Below, piece by piece: positions 34,601 through 45,186 of a stretch of 64,000 bases of DNA. Position numbers and translations under genes: made by a program. Origin of the DNA: Otis tarda. Taxonomy: Eukaryota; Chordata; Aves; Otidiformes; Otididae. Each line of letters opens with the position of its first letter. Position 1 is the first letter of the stretch. The stretch is from assembly GCA_026413225.1 (NCBI GenBank), contig JAPMTP010000095.1:124001-188000 (forward strand). Direction: 5' to 3'. Below the pieces are notes generated by a model that did not search any database, was not told the DNA's origin, and saw only the letters and a program-made list of their open reading frames with translations.

Positions 34601-37600
34601 AGCAGCTCCTGCCTCCCTCCGGCTCTTCCCGCATCCACGGAACAGAGGAAACCCACCCAGGGATGCTCGGGGACACACTCTCTGCCTTGAAATGAGTGCT
34701 GCGGGACAAGTGCCACCAGACACCCAGCAGGATGTGTCACTGGGATGCCTGGTCCCCCCTGCCTCAAGTGCGTGCAGTTTCTCAAGCACTCGTATAGATC
34801 AACCCTTTCCCACTGGGCTGATTTGCGGCACAGCTCTTCTCCAGAGCGCTGCTCGGGGAGGATGCTCGGCCAGGTCCAGGCTGGCAGGTGCGGTGACCCC
34901 CACCTGCAGCCCCCGGGCCCCAGGCAGCTTTTCCATTGCTTCAAATTCACAGCCATTCACTCCCTTCTCCTGGTACGCTGCCTACTCAGCCAGCCAACAC
35001 GCTGCGCCCGCTCTGCGCTTACCATGCGGCTCTGCCAGTTAGGGAGGGAGCTGCTAATACGGAAAACAACAGCCGGCTGCACAGCCCGCTTCCTTTAGGA
35101 GAAAAACCAGGCTGGGCTGCAGGGAGCACCCACAAAGACGAGCTTTCCATGGGAAAGAATCTCAGCAGGAGCGCTTGGCACCTACAACCAGCTCTGCTCA
35201 CCGAAATCCAGGGCACACAGCACCTGCCTGCCCAGCACGCAGCGGGATTCAGCTGGGGCAGGCCACGCGGCTCCGTGGGCATCGCACGGCCCCCAGACCC
35301 ACCCGCTGCCCCGTCGCCGCTCCGTCCCAGCGGTGGTGCGGCCAGGAGCCTCGGGTTACAAGGGGAACCCCGACACACCCAGCTGCTGGGCTTCTTTACA
35401 GAGAGAGACGCCAGGCCCTTCTTCCCCTCCTGGCTTCCCACCTCACTCCAGACACCAGACTGACATTTCCTGAGACCCCATCAGGGATCTTCACCTTGGC
35501 AGACATGACTGCTAGCTCCTTGTCCTTCTCTCTGTTTTGCTTTTTCATGTACTCAACATCTTCTCTGAGTTGCAGCATTTTCTGGTCCTTCTCAGCCATC
35601 TCCCTTAGCAGCCTGCTCACTAGACCTGAGGAAAAAACCGCTCCGGTGACAGGCTACCCTAGATCCCTGGCACAGGACCACCCTCCCTCTTTGACAACCG
35701 TTCCCCTTGGACAGCGGATTCAGCTTTCGGCACACCGTGCTGCCCATCGCTCCGTGACAGCATCGCTACCAAGCTCCTCGGAGCCTCGTGGCACACGCTC
35801 CCAGGAGGCTGAGCAACTCTTACGGATCCGATTCGGCTGCCTTACTGCGTCAGATCCGCGGCTCCGATGCTGCCCTCCCTGCCGAGCGAGCTGTCCCCCA
35901 CGGGGTGCACGGCCGCTCACTCAACAGCACCGCGTGCCAGCAGCTCAGAGCCCGCCCCACCATCGGCGCTTTTCTCCCCTAACACACTTCTCCATCCCAA
36001 CACTCTGCCTTCGGCGCCCGCATTGTCCCTCGCTCTGGGGGCCCTCGTCGTGTCAGACGCTGCCCTGCAGCCCCCGCAGAGCTTCAGGGCACAGATGCGG
36101 AGGATTTCTAGGAGCCCCTCCAAAACTTCTGTTTCTTGGACACTTTGGCCAAGGCGCCCTCCTTGCCAGGAGCCGGTCCCCGCCCTCCAAGCCCCTGCCT
36201 GCGCTTCATCGCTGTGGCACGCAGAATTTCCCGAGGCGTGTTCACTACAACCCTCGTTTCAGGTTTCTGCACTCAAGGCAGCCAGTAACTGTGCTGCCAA
36301 GGAGGAAAAACCATCATTTCACCCTTCCCGATCACACACAGGGAAAAAGGAAGAGGAAACGTCCCTCTCGGCTACCAGGGCAACGGCATTCCCCTTGGGA
36401 CATCCCAACCCATTTCTTAACTGACCCACGAGCCACCCAGGACCGCACACGACCTCCCGCCAGCTCCACTGGTCCAGGACTCACAGCCCACTGCTGCCGA
36501 GGGGCGGCCCTTCTCAAAACTGCCTCTGCTCGGATCCCTTCTGCTCGAGGCTAAGGCACTCACAGGGGACACCAGGCTACCAACCACCCGCTTTGGCATC
36601 GGGGAGTACCTGGCCTCATGGCGGAGGTCCTGCTCAAAGCGTCCAGCGGGATGGAGCTGGTCATGCCCTTAGGCCGAGGACTCACGGATCGCTTCCGTGA
36701 CGGCGGACGGGGCACGTGGCTGGTCATGCCAGGAGTCTGGCTGCTGGAAGAGGCGGGGGCGTGCTGCCCCCACAGCGAGGAGAGGGGCGGATGAGGCACA
36801 AACTTTGAGAGTTCGGCCTTTGAAGCCACCTGGAGCTGCCTGTTCCATGCCGTGCGACGTCCCACGGGGGTACAGGACACCTGTGAGGGGAAAAAAGACC
36901 CCAATAGCAGCAAGACTTCAGGCACCTCCTTAGCCCTTGGGCCACGTGCGTTATGTCCTACAAACCCCAGGCACAGACCTCAGCGGAGTGTCTGAGTCCT
37001 CTCCCCTTTCCGTTCCCCAAGGATCGGACTTAAATCCAGACTCCCCCATCTTTTGCAAAATTAAAAAAAAAATCCTTGGGTTTTGATGCTTTTCCAGCTC
37101 CTCCCTCTCTCTCTCCAGTCGACTGCCCTGTTTCTGCACGTCATCGGCACTATCCGAAAGCCCTCGTTTCACGCCTCTCCCGGCTCCCACGCAGGTGGCC
37201 CCACCCTGTCACTTCTCCCGTGCAGCGAGCCGACCCAAAGCCTCTCACCGCACTCCTGCCTTGCCACGGCAATCACCACCCCCTACGCCGGGCCTGTCAC
37301 ACGCGTAATTCGGACACTCTCCGCTATGCTCCCGATAAGCAGAGCTTCCCCGGACGGCAGCGACGAGCCACCTTCATGGTCTCCTACATCAGCTGCTCCA
37401 GCTTCATGGTGCAACTGGGCTTTTTTTTTTTTTTTCTTCTCCTCCCCTTGGTCATGGCTTTCTAGACAACTTTGGACTCCCCAGCTCAGCTTGCGACACC
37501 AGCAATCTTGCTGAGACCACTAAACCCAGTATCTGGGTGCACAAACTGTCTGACTCCAACAAAGTTCTCTTCGTACACAGGCTCTGCTAAGAGACCAGGC

Positions 37601-38460
37601 TCTGCACCTCCTGCCACACACACGTTTCCAGGACTCTGCCTCTGCATCTATTCCCTAGGATTCCTCAGGAGCCACAATAATACAAAGAACACTGCACTTA
37701 TCAATCCACGCGCATCGAGGAAAAGGACATTTCCCACCCCTACCTTGCTCACCGCCTCCAACTTGCTCTTGGGAAACCTGCCCCGGGCTTCTCCTTTTCC
37801 CTACGGACCTGCTCCACTTTCCTCAGCAGAGGGAGCTCAAGCTTTCCAGTCTCCCCACCTCGCCTTGCCCCAGGATCACCCACACCAGCTTGGCCCCAGA
37901 GCACAGCGTGGCTGCCCCGCGTAGCCCACCCTTCCCCGGGGAGCCCCATCTCACCCTTCCCTGGGGAGCAGCACTCACCACCAGCTCGAAGGACGTGCCC
38001 ACTGCTCCGAAGCGCAGGATATCACCTGCATTAACTGTCACGGACGTGTTTTGGATCTGGCAGCCGTTGACAAAGGTACCATAGTGCGAGTTGAAGTCCG
38101 TAAGGATGAAGCCGTTGATGGAGGCGGTGAATTCAAGGGCTGCGTGATGGTCTGCTACACCTGCAGTCTGGCACGGGCAATCAGCGGGCAGGTCAGGTTT
38201 GGGGAGTGATTTGCCAAGCCCTCCCGCCCCTCTCTCCCCTTGCCGCACGTCTCCGCGTAAGCAAGCTGGCAGCCCCTATGCTTTGCACGAAGGACCCCAG
38301 CGCATTCTCCTCCCTGCACCCAAACCGCCACCCGTTTGACCACGGTTGGCTTCCCCATCCCTACCTGCAGGACGATGTCACACCCTTCGTGCCTGCCTAT
38401 CGTCGTCCTGGGCGCTTTCAGCTGATAACACGCCTCCGAACTCTTTAGAAAGGCCGGCAT
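22555..38460 (-). CDS. FHAD1: FHAD1 copy B: FHA domain/coiled-coil gene, remodelled but open
   Basis: This is a spliced gene on the minus strand. Exons in transcript order: 38460-38365, 38167-37979, 36880-36610, 35625-35495, 34147-34088, 33692-33588, 33460-33353, 33110-33027, 32664-32512, 32124-31929, 30908-30838, 30715-30608, 30360-30277, 29914-29762, 29377-29182, 28504-28434, 28120-27983, 27091-26984, 26772-26683, 26553-26458, 25282-25150, 24326-24205, 24003-23908, 23423-23224, 22654-22555. All have AG/GT borders and matching phases. The total is 3,159 nt including the stop, about 1,052 residues: an N-terminal FHA domain (residues 1-95), a Ser/Pro/Arg linker (96-185), then coiled coil. A 27-nt in-frame microexon at 23662-23636 is possible. 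FHAD1's biochemical role is little known; the FHA fold usually binds phosphothreonine peptides. Compared with copy A, three exons are missing; compared with a single-copy plan, five are doubled. Confidence 0.8.
23224..23423 (-). CDS. FHAD1: FHAD1-B penultimate coiled-coil exon
   Basis: This 200-nt exon encodes YVDIISALASLMKMKELSGT, then a Glu/Lys/Leu-rich coil ending KLHESKR, with an ag acceptor and GAG|GTACCA donor. The orphan copies carry 9 extra nt (codons for LPQ) after SLKQ; these look like a relic CCTCAG acceptor. The block 22572-23480 is shared with 8908-9820 and 42405-43320. Confidence 0.78.
23908..25282 (-). CDS. FHAD1: FHAD1-B exons 21-23 (Gly/Pro/Lys linker)
   Basis: Three exons make up this stretch. 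Exon 25150-25282 (133 nt) reads PAWALVNLGMRCRDQRHEET onward to MLEESQSS. Exon 24205-24326 (122 nt) has a basic, glycine/proline-rich stretch (KKKRSEPRVVLVKGLPGNVG). Exon 23908-24003 (96 nt) ends EVFKAMELTEKM. Phases run 0-1, 1-0, 0-0. Copy D has the first of these (61382-61514) with few changes but jumps away before the second. In copy D, further C-terminal coil exons (58369-59916) exist that B seems to have lost between 23908 and 23423. Confidence 0.72.
25681..25745 (-). mobile_element. CR1 3'-end fragment in FHAD1-B intron
   Basis: On the minus strand this 65-bp piece ends in the CR1 tail (ggtcccttccaagccaaacc, then attctgtcattctatgat). The equivalent place in copy D has a longer CR1 piece (60812-61002), so B has lost about 320 bp here. 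Confidence 0.75.
26458..28120 (-). CDS. FHAD1: FHAD1-B central coiled-coil exons 17-20
   Basis: Four phase-0 exons: 27983-28120 (138 nt, EQLERLQESQAALLQKHVKE onward), 26984-27091 (108 nt, MLESAVAKEEDKCKQLLEEG), 26683-26772 (90 nt, AMERKAKEQEVTSRELQAAV) and 26458-26553 (96 nt, MALQQQLLMLEEQLETVVEE onward to VAEALGR). All have good AG/GT borders. They encode continuous heptad-rich coil and match the Glu/Lys-rich repeat part of FHAD1. The large introns between them hold no other exon I can support. Confidence 0.75.
28360..30765 (-). repeat. FHAD1: Tandem duplication in FHAD1-B, downstream unit (five exons)
   Basis: The block 28360-30765 repeats 30766-33515. It carries exons 30608-30715 (AEKKLKQDRARQALRLQAMG), 30277-30360 (LKSFKIQVIQVCSPAAVGGA), 29762-29914 (VIDKVRETSQEKQQSQKRVK), 29182-29377 (VCLRSPCSSNSLREELGRLE onward) and 28434-28504 (LLPTLQKLLESSQEMAQKNQ). 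Together these are 612 nt, exactly 204 codons, beginning and ending in phase 0. The junction lies at about 30,765, where the phrase cttgactcaaccacc of 28,360 recurs. Confidence 0.88.
30766..33515 (-). repeat. FHAD1: Tandem duplication in FHAD1-B, upstream unit (five exons)
   Basis: This is the upstream partner of 28360-30765. Exons: 33353-33460 (AEKMLKQHRAKQALRLQAMG), 33027-33110 (LKSF exon), 32512-32664 (VIDKV exon), 31929-32124 (ACLRSPCSSNSLREELGRLE onward) and 30838-30908 (LPTLQKLVKNSQEMARKNWM). All are open and the same lengths as their partners. The unit is 343 bp longer because of intron DNA at about 31,380-31,725 that the downstream unit lacks; that DNA recurs in copy D at 57,170-57,510. 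Differences between units are mostly single bases. Confidence 0.88.
33588..35625 (-). CDS. FHAD1: FHAD1-B exons 4-6
   Basis: Exon 35495-35625 (131 nt) is the twin of copy A 391-521. Exon 34088-34147 (60 nt) encodes CSRQEEKRELRERELTLSRN between a tctag acceptor and an AAT|GTGAGT donor. Exon 33588-33692 (105 nt) encodes RVKELERDVEQLQREVQKYC onward to AEKAK. The first starts in phase 1, and the rest are phase 0. Exon 35495-35625 here follows directly on exon 36610-36880 because the three exons that lie between them in copy A are deleted. Confidence 0.78.
36610..36880 (-). CDS. FHAD1: FHAD1-B exon 3 (linker)
   Basis: This 271-nt exon is equivalent to copy A 4187-4442 with 15 extra nt near its start (VSCTPVGRRTAWNRQL), adding five residues in frame. 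It is open throughout and ends in phase 1, which suits exon 35495-35625. Beyond its donor, homology to copy A breaks at about 36,182, where the 2.68 kb deletion lies. Confidence 0.78.
37979..38460 (-). CDS. FHAD1: FHAD1-B exons 1-2 encoding the FHA domain
   Basis: Exon 1 (38365-38460) starts at the ATG 38460-38458 and reads MPAFLKSSEACYQLKAPRTT then IGRHEGCDIVLQ, with a GTAGGG donor. Exon 2 (37979-38167, 189 nt) reads TAGVADHHAALEFTASINGF onward, with DFNSHYGTFVNG and GDILRFG, and ends at a GTGAGT donor. This is an FHA domain: the GR turn, the HH position and the GTFVN loop are visible. The Asn of the usual NGT motif is Tyr here, and the usual Ser before the His is missing. These exons occur only once in the window; A and D lack the 1.08 kb that holds them. 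Confidence 0.85.
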
Positions 38461-39200
38461 CCTTCAGCCCCTTCACCTGCAAGGCTTACGTTACAAAGAA
38501 CAACTAGTACCATTTAGTAAATCCCCCGACCGACGCACAGCAACCCAGCCACAAACGTGCTGACCAACTCACGTGCTAGAGATGGTACAGCGTCGCTCCA
38601 AGGGCGGCTCTGCCCCGGCCGGCAGCGTGGCTGCCGCCTCGCTGTAGCCTCGGAAATCCCAGCCGCGTCAGCCCTCGCTGATGCCCTCCTCGGTGCTCCT
38701 CTCGCTGGGGTTTGTTTCGGTGTTTTGTTTTTTCGCTTCTCCTTTTGCCTGGCCACTGGCCCAGCAGCACGAGAAAGTTGAGTGCCAACAGCAGCTCTGC
38801 TCGACACCAACTGACACAGCCGGGCCGCGGAACAGAACCATGGCAACGCAGAGGTTCCGTTGCGGTTCTAGGTTGCCAGCGACGACCCGGGCCACTCCAA
38901 TCGGATCAGCCGCTCTGAGCCCGGTCCCGCCTGGCACGGAATGTTTACACGGATGCGGAATCCACCGCCTCCCCGGCAACCAGTGCCAGTGTTCCGCCAC
39001 ACGCAATGCAGAGGCAAGGGGCAGAGAGGGGGAGGCGCGAGCCTTGTGGGCCTTGCAGGCCTCACCCTCTGGCCTCCCGCCGGGCGGCCGACTGGGCCCG
39101 ACTCGGCCCGGCCCGGCTGCGAGAAGTGGAGAGGAGATGAGATGTGAAGAGTCTCAGGCAGTGGAGAAGGAGGGGAAGGGGTAATGGCAGAGATTCCCCT
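38461..39200 (-). promoter_or_regulatory. FHAD1-B promoter and 5' region
   Basis: This is CpG-rich DNA immediately upstream of the FHAD1-B start codon, almost identical to 4965-5700 in block A. It has the X-box-like site at 38834-38847 and other GGCAAC/GTTGCC half-sites. Confidence 0.5.
38834..38847 (+). promoter_or_regulatory. X-box-like RFX site (copy B)
   Basis: agaaccatggcaac is identical to 5331-5344 and lies about 375 bp upstream of the FHAD1-B ATG. Confidence 0.4.
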
Positions 39201-42200
39201 GCAGCCCATGCTGAGGCAGCCTGTCCCCCTGCAGCCCGGGAAGGACCCCACCTCGGGGCAGGGGAGGAACGTGAGGAGTTCTCCCCCCAGATGAGGAAGG
39301 AGCAGGGTAAAGCGACAAGTGATGAACTGACCGTAACCTCCACTGCCATTCGCCCCTGTGCCGCTCGGGGCGGGTAAGGAGGTAGAGATATTTTAGCTGA
39401 AGTTAAGCCTGGGAAGAGGGAGGGGTTAGGTTCTCCCTCGCCTGCCCTGCCGTGCCATACCTGACACCCCTATAATCCTTTGATTAGGCACCCCAGGCCT
39501 GCTGGAAACAAGCCTAACCCTTGCATTTCTCTTAACAGCAAACCCCAAGATCGCTTCTTGGCCCAGTCCCCGCTCCCACGGTTGACAAATTCCCACATCA
39601 TCCGGCTGAAAGATGTAGGGGGCGGAGCACAAATTCAGCCTTCGGCCAAACTCCCAGGCACACAGACAGCAGGAGTGGCCGGGCTGAAAGTCACCAGCAC
39701 ACCAGCTCAGACGCACACACGCAAAACCACATCGCTTCCCTCCAGACATACATGGCCAATCTACAAATGTCCTGCAAGCACAGGATTCCCGCTATTCCCA
39801 GGCCTGCTCTGGTGCTCGGCAGGACCTGAACGTCAACGTCCGCACAAAGGGGCCGCTCTGCTGAGCGGGAGCACGGTCAGCTGTGCTGTGGTCCTTTGGC
39901 ACCGCCGGCGCCTGCCACCACACCTGCAAACCACACTCTTGCAGGAGAACAGCTAGCACATCCTGCAAGCTTTTGTCAGGCTTCACTTGGAGACTGAAGC
40001 AGTACATTTTACAGAGGAGCGCTCCTCGGCAAACCCTAGAGCGGTTCTTCAGCACATGCCTCAGCACCAGCCTCCCTTGCTGGCGTTTTCATCCCCTGCT
40101 TTCCTCACAACATCAGACTTCCTCGGTTGTACAGAGGAACACCAGATCTGCACACCAGATCTGCACATCTTGTGCGTTTCCGCTGACCGTAAGTTACCCT
40201 CCAGAGAGGCTGGGATATACGTGCACTCTTACAAACTGCCTAGGAAAACCATATCCTTATTTCTCACCTACCAGCACGTCTTACCTGGCAAAGCCATCTC
40301 CATCACACTCACCTCCAGGAATACCTGCTCTCTTACAACATATTCCAGTGCCTCCAGTGTACCTCATTCTCACACAGGGGCAAGCTGTCCTAGGACAGCG
40401 ATGGTCACAGGTTTGGGAGCACTGGTGTTCCTCAACATCCCACGTCTTCCTTGGCTTTCCAGCATACCATCAGCAGACAAGTACGCAGGCAGCCAGCGAG
40501 GCTCTTTTGCCGTTCAGCCATCTGGGACATAATTCCTACTTTAGTCACAGCCCCTTTCCCCACGGTCACTGCACTTCCCGCCATTTCTCCAGCTCTTTTC
40601 CTACTTGAGCCATTGCGAAAGACGCTGCTATCGCCCGTCTGTTCCATTACACGGGACTTCCTGGCAAAGACGCTCCATGAACCTTCAGGTCCCAACTGCT
40701 CACACAGGATGCCTCGCTTTATTCACCCCGATTTTCTAGGACCCCCGATCGGGTTGGCTTTCTTCACCAGGCAGACAGACCTTCGTGCCTGACCTCCCGC
40801 TGCGGGTGGGCTCCTACAGGCACACACGCCTGCGCGACACCTTCCAAGGAGCCGCACCACCTTCCCAACCCCTCGACAACAAGAGCCACCCCTCATGGCA
40901 CCCCCCAGCCCAACTCCCTCATTCTGGGGTATATTCTTCTACTTTTCTCCCCTTCTCTGGAATAAAGGAGTCCCTAACGTCCTGGCGTTACTTTGCCCAC
41001 CTGGCACCGTGCCTTGGGGCACAGCAAAGTGAAATTGCTGCAATACACCACCAGAACTCACAGGATGCACTAAGAAACAATAACCAACAAGAGCAACTGG
41101 GACATGGGTCTGGACCAGCACCTCCTCTCGGCTTGGGCTTTGGCTATTTGTGCTCCTTTTGTATCTTTGGTTGCAGGGACCGCAACTACATCAACACCAG
41201 CCTCCAACCAACCCAAACACATCCCTACCAGCAGCCCAGAGTGGCTGGGAGTCATCTACACTCGCTCCAGCTTCCGGAGAGATGCTGCTCTCTACCCACA
41301 CCTCCCAGATCCACCCCGTTTGAGGGAGCCCGGGGCTGAACAGGCAGAAGCCTTTGTCGTCGACCGCTTGGCTGGAAGTCCGGGAGGCGGCGCGTGGCCC
41401 AGATTGCTCGCGCAGCGGCATCCGCCCTAAACCAGCCGGCTGCTTTCACATCGCTCCGGCTCGCAGACCTTGGGACAGGACAACCATGCACGAGTGCGCG
41501 CACACGAACAAACACACCGTGCAAAATATTTATTCAAAAGAGGTCTGCACGCACCGCGTGCTCGGCTGCCGTTTCACCCTGCACACCTGGCAGCGGTGCA
41601 CTCCGACAGCTCCCAAGCCCCCGCATTGATCCATGTGCCTCAAACGGACCGTCCCCTTCGCATCTGAGCGCAAACCACAACGGAGAAAGCAACCCAGGAA
41701 AGAGATCTGTCCTCTCCCCGAGTAGCGTGGGGCTCATTTCTGCCCGCTGCCCACCAGCAAGCCCAGATGTTGGCAGGAGTCAGGCCTGGCCCGGGGCCAC
41801 CGTCCCAGGCCCTGAACGGAGCAGGGGAAAGCTGCAGCGCTGCTCTGGCAACGCCGTTTCCCTTACTCAGAAAGAAGGGGCACTAACAAAAGGAGCTTTG
41901 CCCTTTTCCATTTGGAATACACTCACATTTGGCATCAATTGGGTGGCTCAGAAAAGTCTGGCTGGCACGACAGGGAGAGGGGTGAGAAGATACACGGGGT
42001 GGTCCTTCTGGAAAACACCACAAATTACACTTTTGCTGTTTCCAGTCTCCATTTACTTCAGCGCACCAGACCCAGCGGCATTCAGGTTTCTTTCCCCACG
42101 CTCTTTTGAAAAACCCTGTTCTGGGGAAAGTTTGGCTAGTCCTTGTGCCGCAGCGCTACGCACCCATCGTGTCCTCCACGGCGCAGCTTCCAGGGAGCCC

Positions 42201-42381
42201 TGACCGCTTCTGCGCCCACAGACCGAGCCCCTCTTAGTGTAGGTTTGCTTTTTTTAAAAAAAAAAAAAACAAAAGAACAGTAAACTCCAGCAGCATCACA
42301 GAGCCTCTTTTTAGGTCATTTTCTGGCTCCCTGGTGCTTTCTCCTGGATCTCCTCGTACTTGGGCGGAGGGGTCAGCGGCT
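39201..42381. other. Spacer and 3'UTR between FHAD1-B promoter and orphan exons
   Basis: This is the copy of 5661-8882. No supported exon was found. It holds an AATAAA on the minus strand at 41529-41534 and an A-run at 42257-42270. Confidence 0.55.
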
Positions 42382-42481
42382 CTATCGTGACAGGAGCCGT
42401 GCAGGTTCTGCCGTGGGCTCTCTGGCCTTCTGCTTGCCCATGCAGACAGGCTGCTGGGCTTGCAGGGACTCTTCTTTCAGC
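42382..42481 (-). CDS. FHAD1: FHAD1 terminal exon, orphan copy (C block)
   Basis: This is the 100-nt last exon, equal to 8883-8982 and ending AEPARLLSR then TAG. It completes the phase-2 codon from exon 43051-43259. Confidence 0.7.
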
Positions 42482-43050
42482 CTGCACAAAACGGGAGGGG
42501 AAAGCGTCCGTCACCGCGTCAACCCCCCAAAACACAGCTGGCCTCCGCACTTGAACCCCTCCTAGGACCCTCCCCACACCATGGGGTGATGCTGATGGAC
42601 ATGGGAGCAGCAAGCGCCTTGCTTGGACTGGCAAAAACTTCAGCAGGCACTTTCCCTGTGCCCATTCCTTGTGCCCTGGACAGCCCTTCCCATCGGCTCC
42701 CACGCCTGGCTCTGTCCCGCTGACACCGGCCCTCCACCCCAGCCAATGCCGCCGCTCTCCCTGCGTCCGGCCCGTCCGCACCAGGGAATTTGCCAAGGGT
42801 CCCCCGACTCTGCCACTGCCTGACTGCGCTGGGCCCTGCGAGGCACCCAGAGGACGTCTCTCTGCTTCTCCTCACCATTCTGCTTTGGACCATACCAACA
42901 CGGGACCAGTCCTGGCCAGCGGCACAACCAGGCGTGTATCGCTGCCGCGAGGCTGCACCACTCCTTCCCCCGAGTTTCCCGTCGCTTTGCAGCCCAGGAC
43001 CTTGTCTCACTCGGACCCGCGGCCACCCACAGCCACCCGGCCTCTGGTAC

Positions 43051-43259
43051 CTCTTGCTCTCATGAAGCTTCATCATTTCTTCTTTCTTCTCCAGGCAGCT
43101 CTGGAGGTTCTTGAGCTTTTCCAACAGCTCCTCCACGTGTTTCTGCCTCTGCAGCCCTGCTTGTTCCCTTTCCTCCTGAGGGAGCTGCTTCAGAGACCGC
43201 GTTCCTGACAGCTCCTTCATCTTCACCAGGCTTGCCAGAGCACTAATGATGTCAACGTA
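43051..43259 (-). CDS. FHAD1: FHAD1 penultimate exon, orphan copy (C block)
   Basis: This 209-nt exon is open. At the place where the A-block copy has TAG it has CAG (QLPQEEREQAGLQRQ). Upstream DNA turns into ERV sequence at about 43,320, so no other exons of this gene are present. Confidence 0.7.
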
Positions 43260-43409
43260 CTGCGGAAAGCCCCGGGAATGCATTATTTCCTTGGCCTGAC
43301 AATTCCTCTGCCACCTACCATCACCCCTGTCGCAGTTCAGCCCCGATCGGGACCACACTACGCAGTCTCTCTCTCACTCCCCCACCCTCCAGTGGGACAG
43401 AAGGGAGAA

Positions 43410-44280
43410 CTGGTAAACCTAAAAAAAAACCAGCAAAAACATGTGGGCTGTGATGGAACAAAAAAAAAAAAAAAATTAACAGTGGAAAACAAAACAGTGA
43501 TGGAAAACAAATACATTATAATGGCTTACAACAAATCCCCACACCTGGTTTCTTCCAAGTAGCAGGAGGCTCCCCTCAGCACCCTCCTCACTGATACCCT
43601 GAGCACCATGTCAGATGGGATGGAACAGCCCTTGGGCTCACTTGGGTAAATTAACCCCAGCTGTTAGCTCATTAGTTAACTATCCCAGCTGCCTGCCCCA
43701 GCCATAGGGGCCACCAGCTCCAGTTCTCTGCCCAGCTCAGGTGAATATTAACTCTGTCCTAGCCAGAACCAGGACATTATCCACCCCTTAGTCCACACCA
43801 TCTACAGCATGCCCAGACCCTACACTTTCCGATTAATCATCAACTTTTTCTTTCTTTGATCTGCTTGTATGCAGACACACAGATGTAACTCCCCTAGTCC
43901 ATGGCCCATCCCTCCAAAAGCTCTTTTGAGTTTATCCAGTCCATAACTTTGGGCTCCATCTGTCATAACAGTCTCTCAGCGCAGGACAGACAATGCCATG
44001 TTTGCTCAGGCAGTGTATCTGCTGCGAGTGATTTAGCATGTTCATGGTCTGCAGACTGAAGATCTATTGCTAGGTGCTAGTGGCAAGAGCCAGTTCTGGT
44101 TCCATCATTGCTGCCTTTTTTTCTGTTTTATCCAAGTTCATTCTTTGTTGGTCTAGCTGATTTTACTGTAATACTTTTGACACAACACAAGTCTCTCAGG
44201 GTGTGGAGCAGGAGGAAGCAAAGAGGCACACAGAACGGCTGGATAATGACATCCAGTACTATACAGTAATCAGCATCAAG
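43410..44280 (-). mobile_element. ERVL-like LTR/3' region, second copy
   Basis: This is the copy of 9905-10780 with few differences, including the gctaggacagagttaatatt phrase near 43,750-43,780 (minus strand). Confidence 0.4.
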
Positions 44281-44289
44281 CACTTCAAA

Positions 44290-45031
44290 TTATTGGCTCT
44301 TTTCACCTAAAATTAGATCTCCTTGAGGTACACATCGGACTTCCCCATCCTCCTGCATTACCCACCAAGTACACCCAGGTCCTTGAGCAAAAGCAATCCC
44401 ATGCACGGGTTTGCCTTTGCCCAGGGGAGAAATGACCCAGACTGTCTTCCCCAGTATATTCCTCACATGCACCACAGGGACTTTATCCCCTTCAACAGTA
44501 CGCAGCTGTTCAGATTGGGCAGGGCCAGCTCGATTGGTGGACTACCCGAGTGTTGACTAGCCAAGCGGCTTTTGCTAAATGTTTGTCCCAGTTTTTGAAG
44601 GTTCCACCACCCATTGCTTTCAGTGTCATTTTCAGCAGCCCATTGTACCTTTCAATTCTTCCACAGGCTGGTGCGTGATAGGGGATGTGGTATACCCACT
44701 CGATGCCGTGCTCTTTGGCCCAGGTGTCTGTGAGGTTGTTTCGGAAGCGGGTACCATTGTCTGATTCAATTCTTTCTGGAGTGCCATGTCGCCATAAGAC
44801 TTGTTTCTCAAGGCCCAGGATGGTGTTCCGGGCAGCGGCATGGGGCACAGGATATGTTTCCAGCCATCCGGTGGTTGCTTCTACCATTGTAAGCACATAG
44901 CGCTTGCCTTGGCGGGTTTGTGGGAATGGGATGTAATCAACTGGCCAGGCCTCTCCATATTTACACTGCAGCCATTGTCCTCCATAGCACAGAGGCTTTA
45001 ACCGCTTGGCTTGCTTGATTGCAGCACACAT
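44290..45031 (-). mobile_element. pol: ERVL-like integrase fragment, second copy
   Basis: This is a near-identical twin of 10791-11532 with the same frame break. The D-D-E core is at 44510-45031 and the C-terminal part at 44290-44475. Confidence 0.75.
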
Positions 45032-45186
45032 TTCCCATTCGTGGATAACCTGTTGTAAGGGTCGGTCAGAAAATCAGTATTGTCTCAGCCTTGTCATCGA
45101 GGACTTCCAGGTGGACTGTGGACTTGATCTGGCCTAAAAGGTAGGCTCACAACTGGACATGAGTTGCTGCCAGCAGCCTGCCTGAG

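Noticed and set aside
35175..36554. 459-codon plus-strand open frame, repeated in part at 71-1210
   Set aside because: It lies antisense across FHAD1 introns and the exon at 35495-35625, and its frame is not kept between the two copies after the deletion point.
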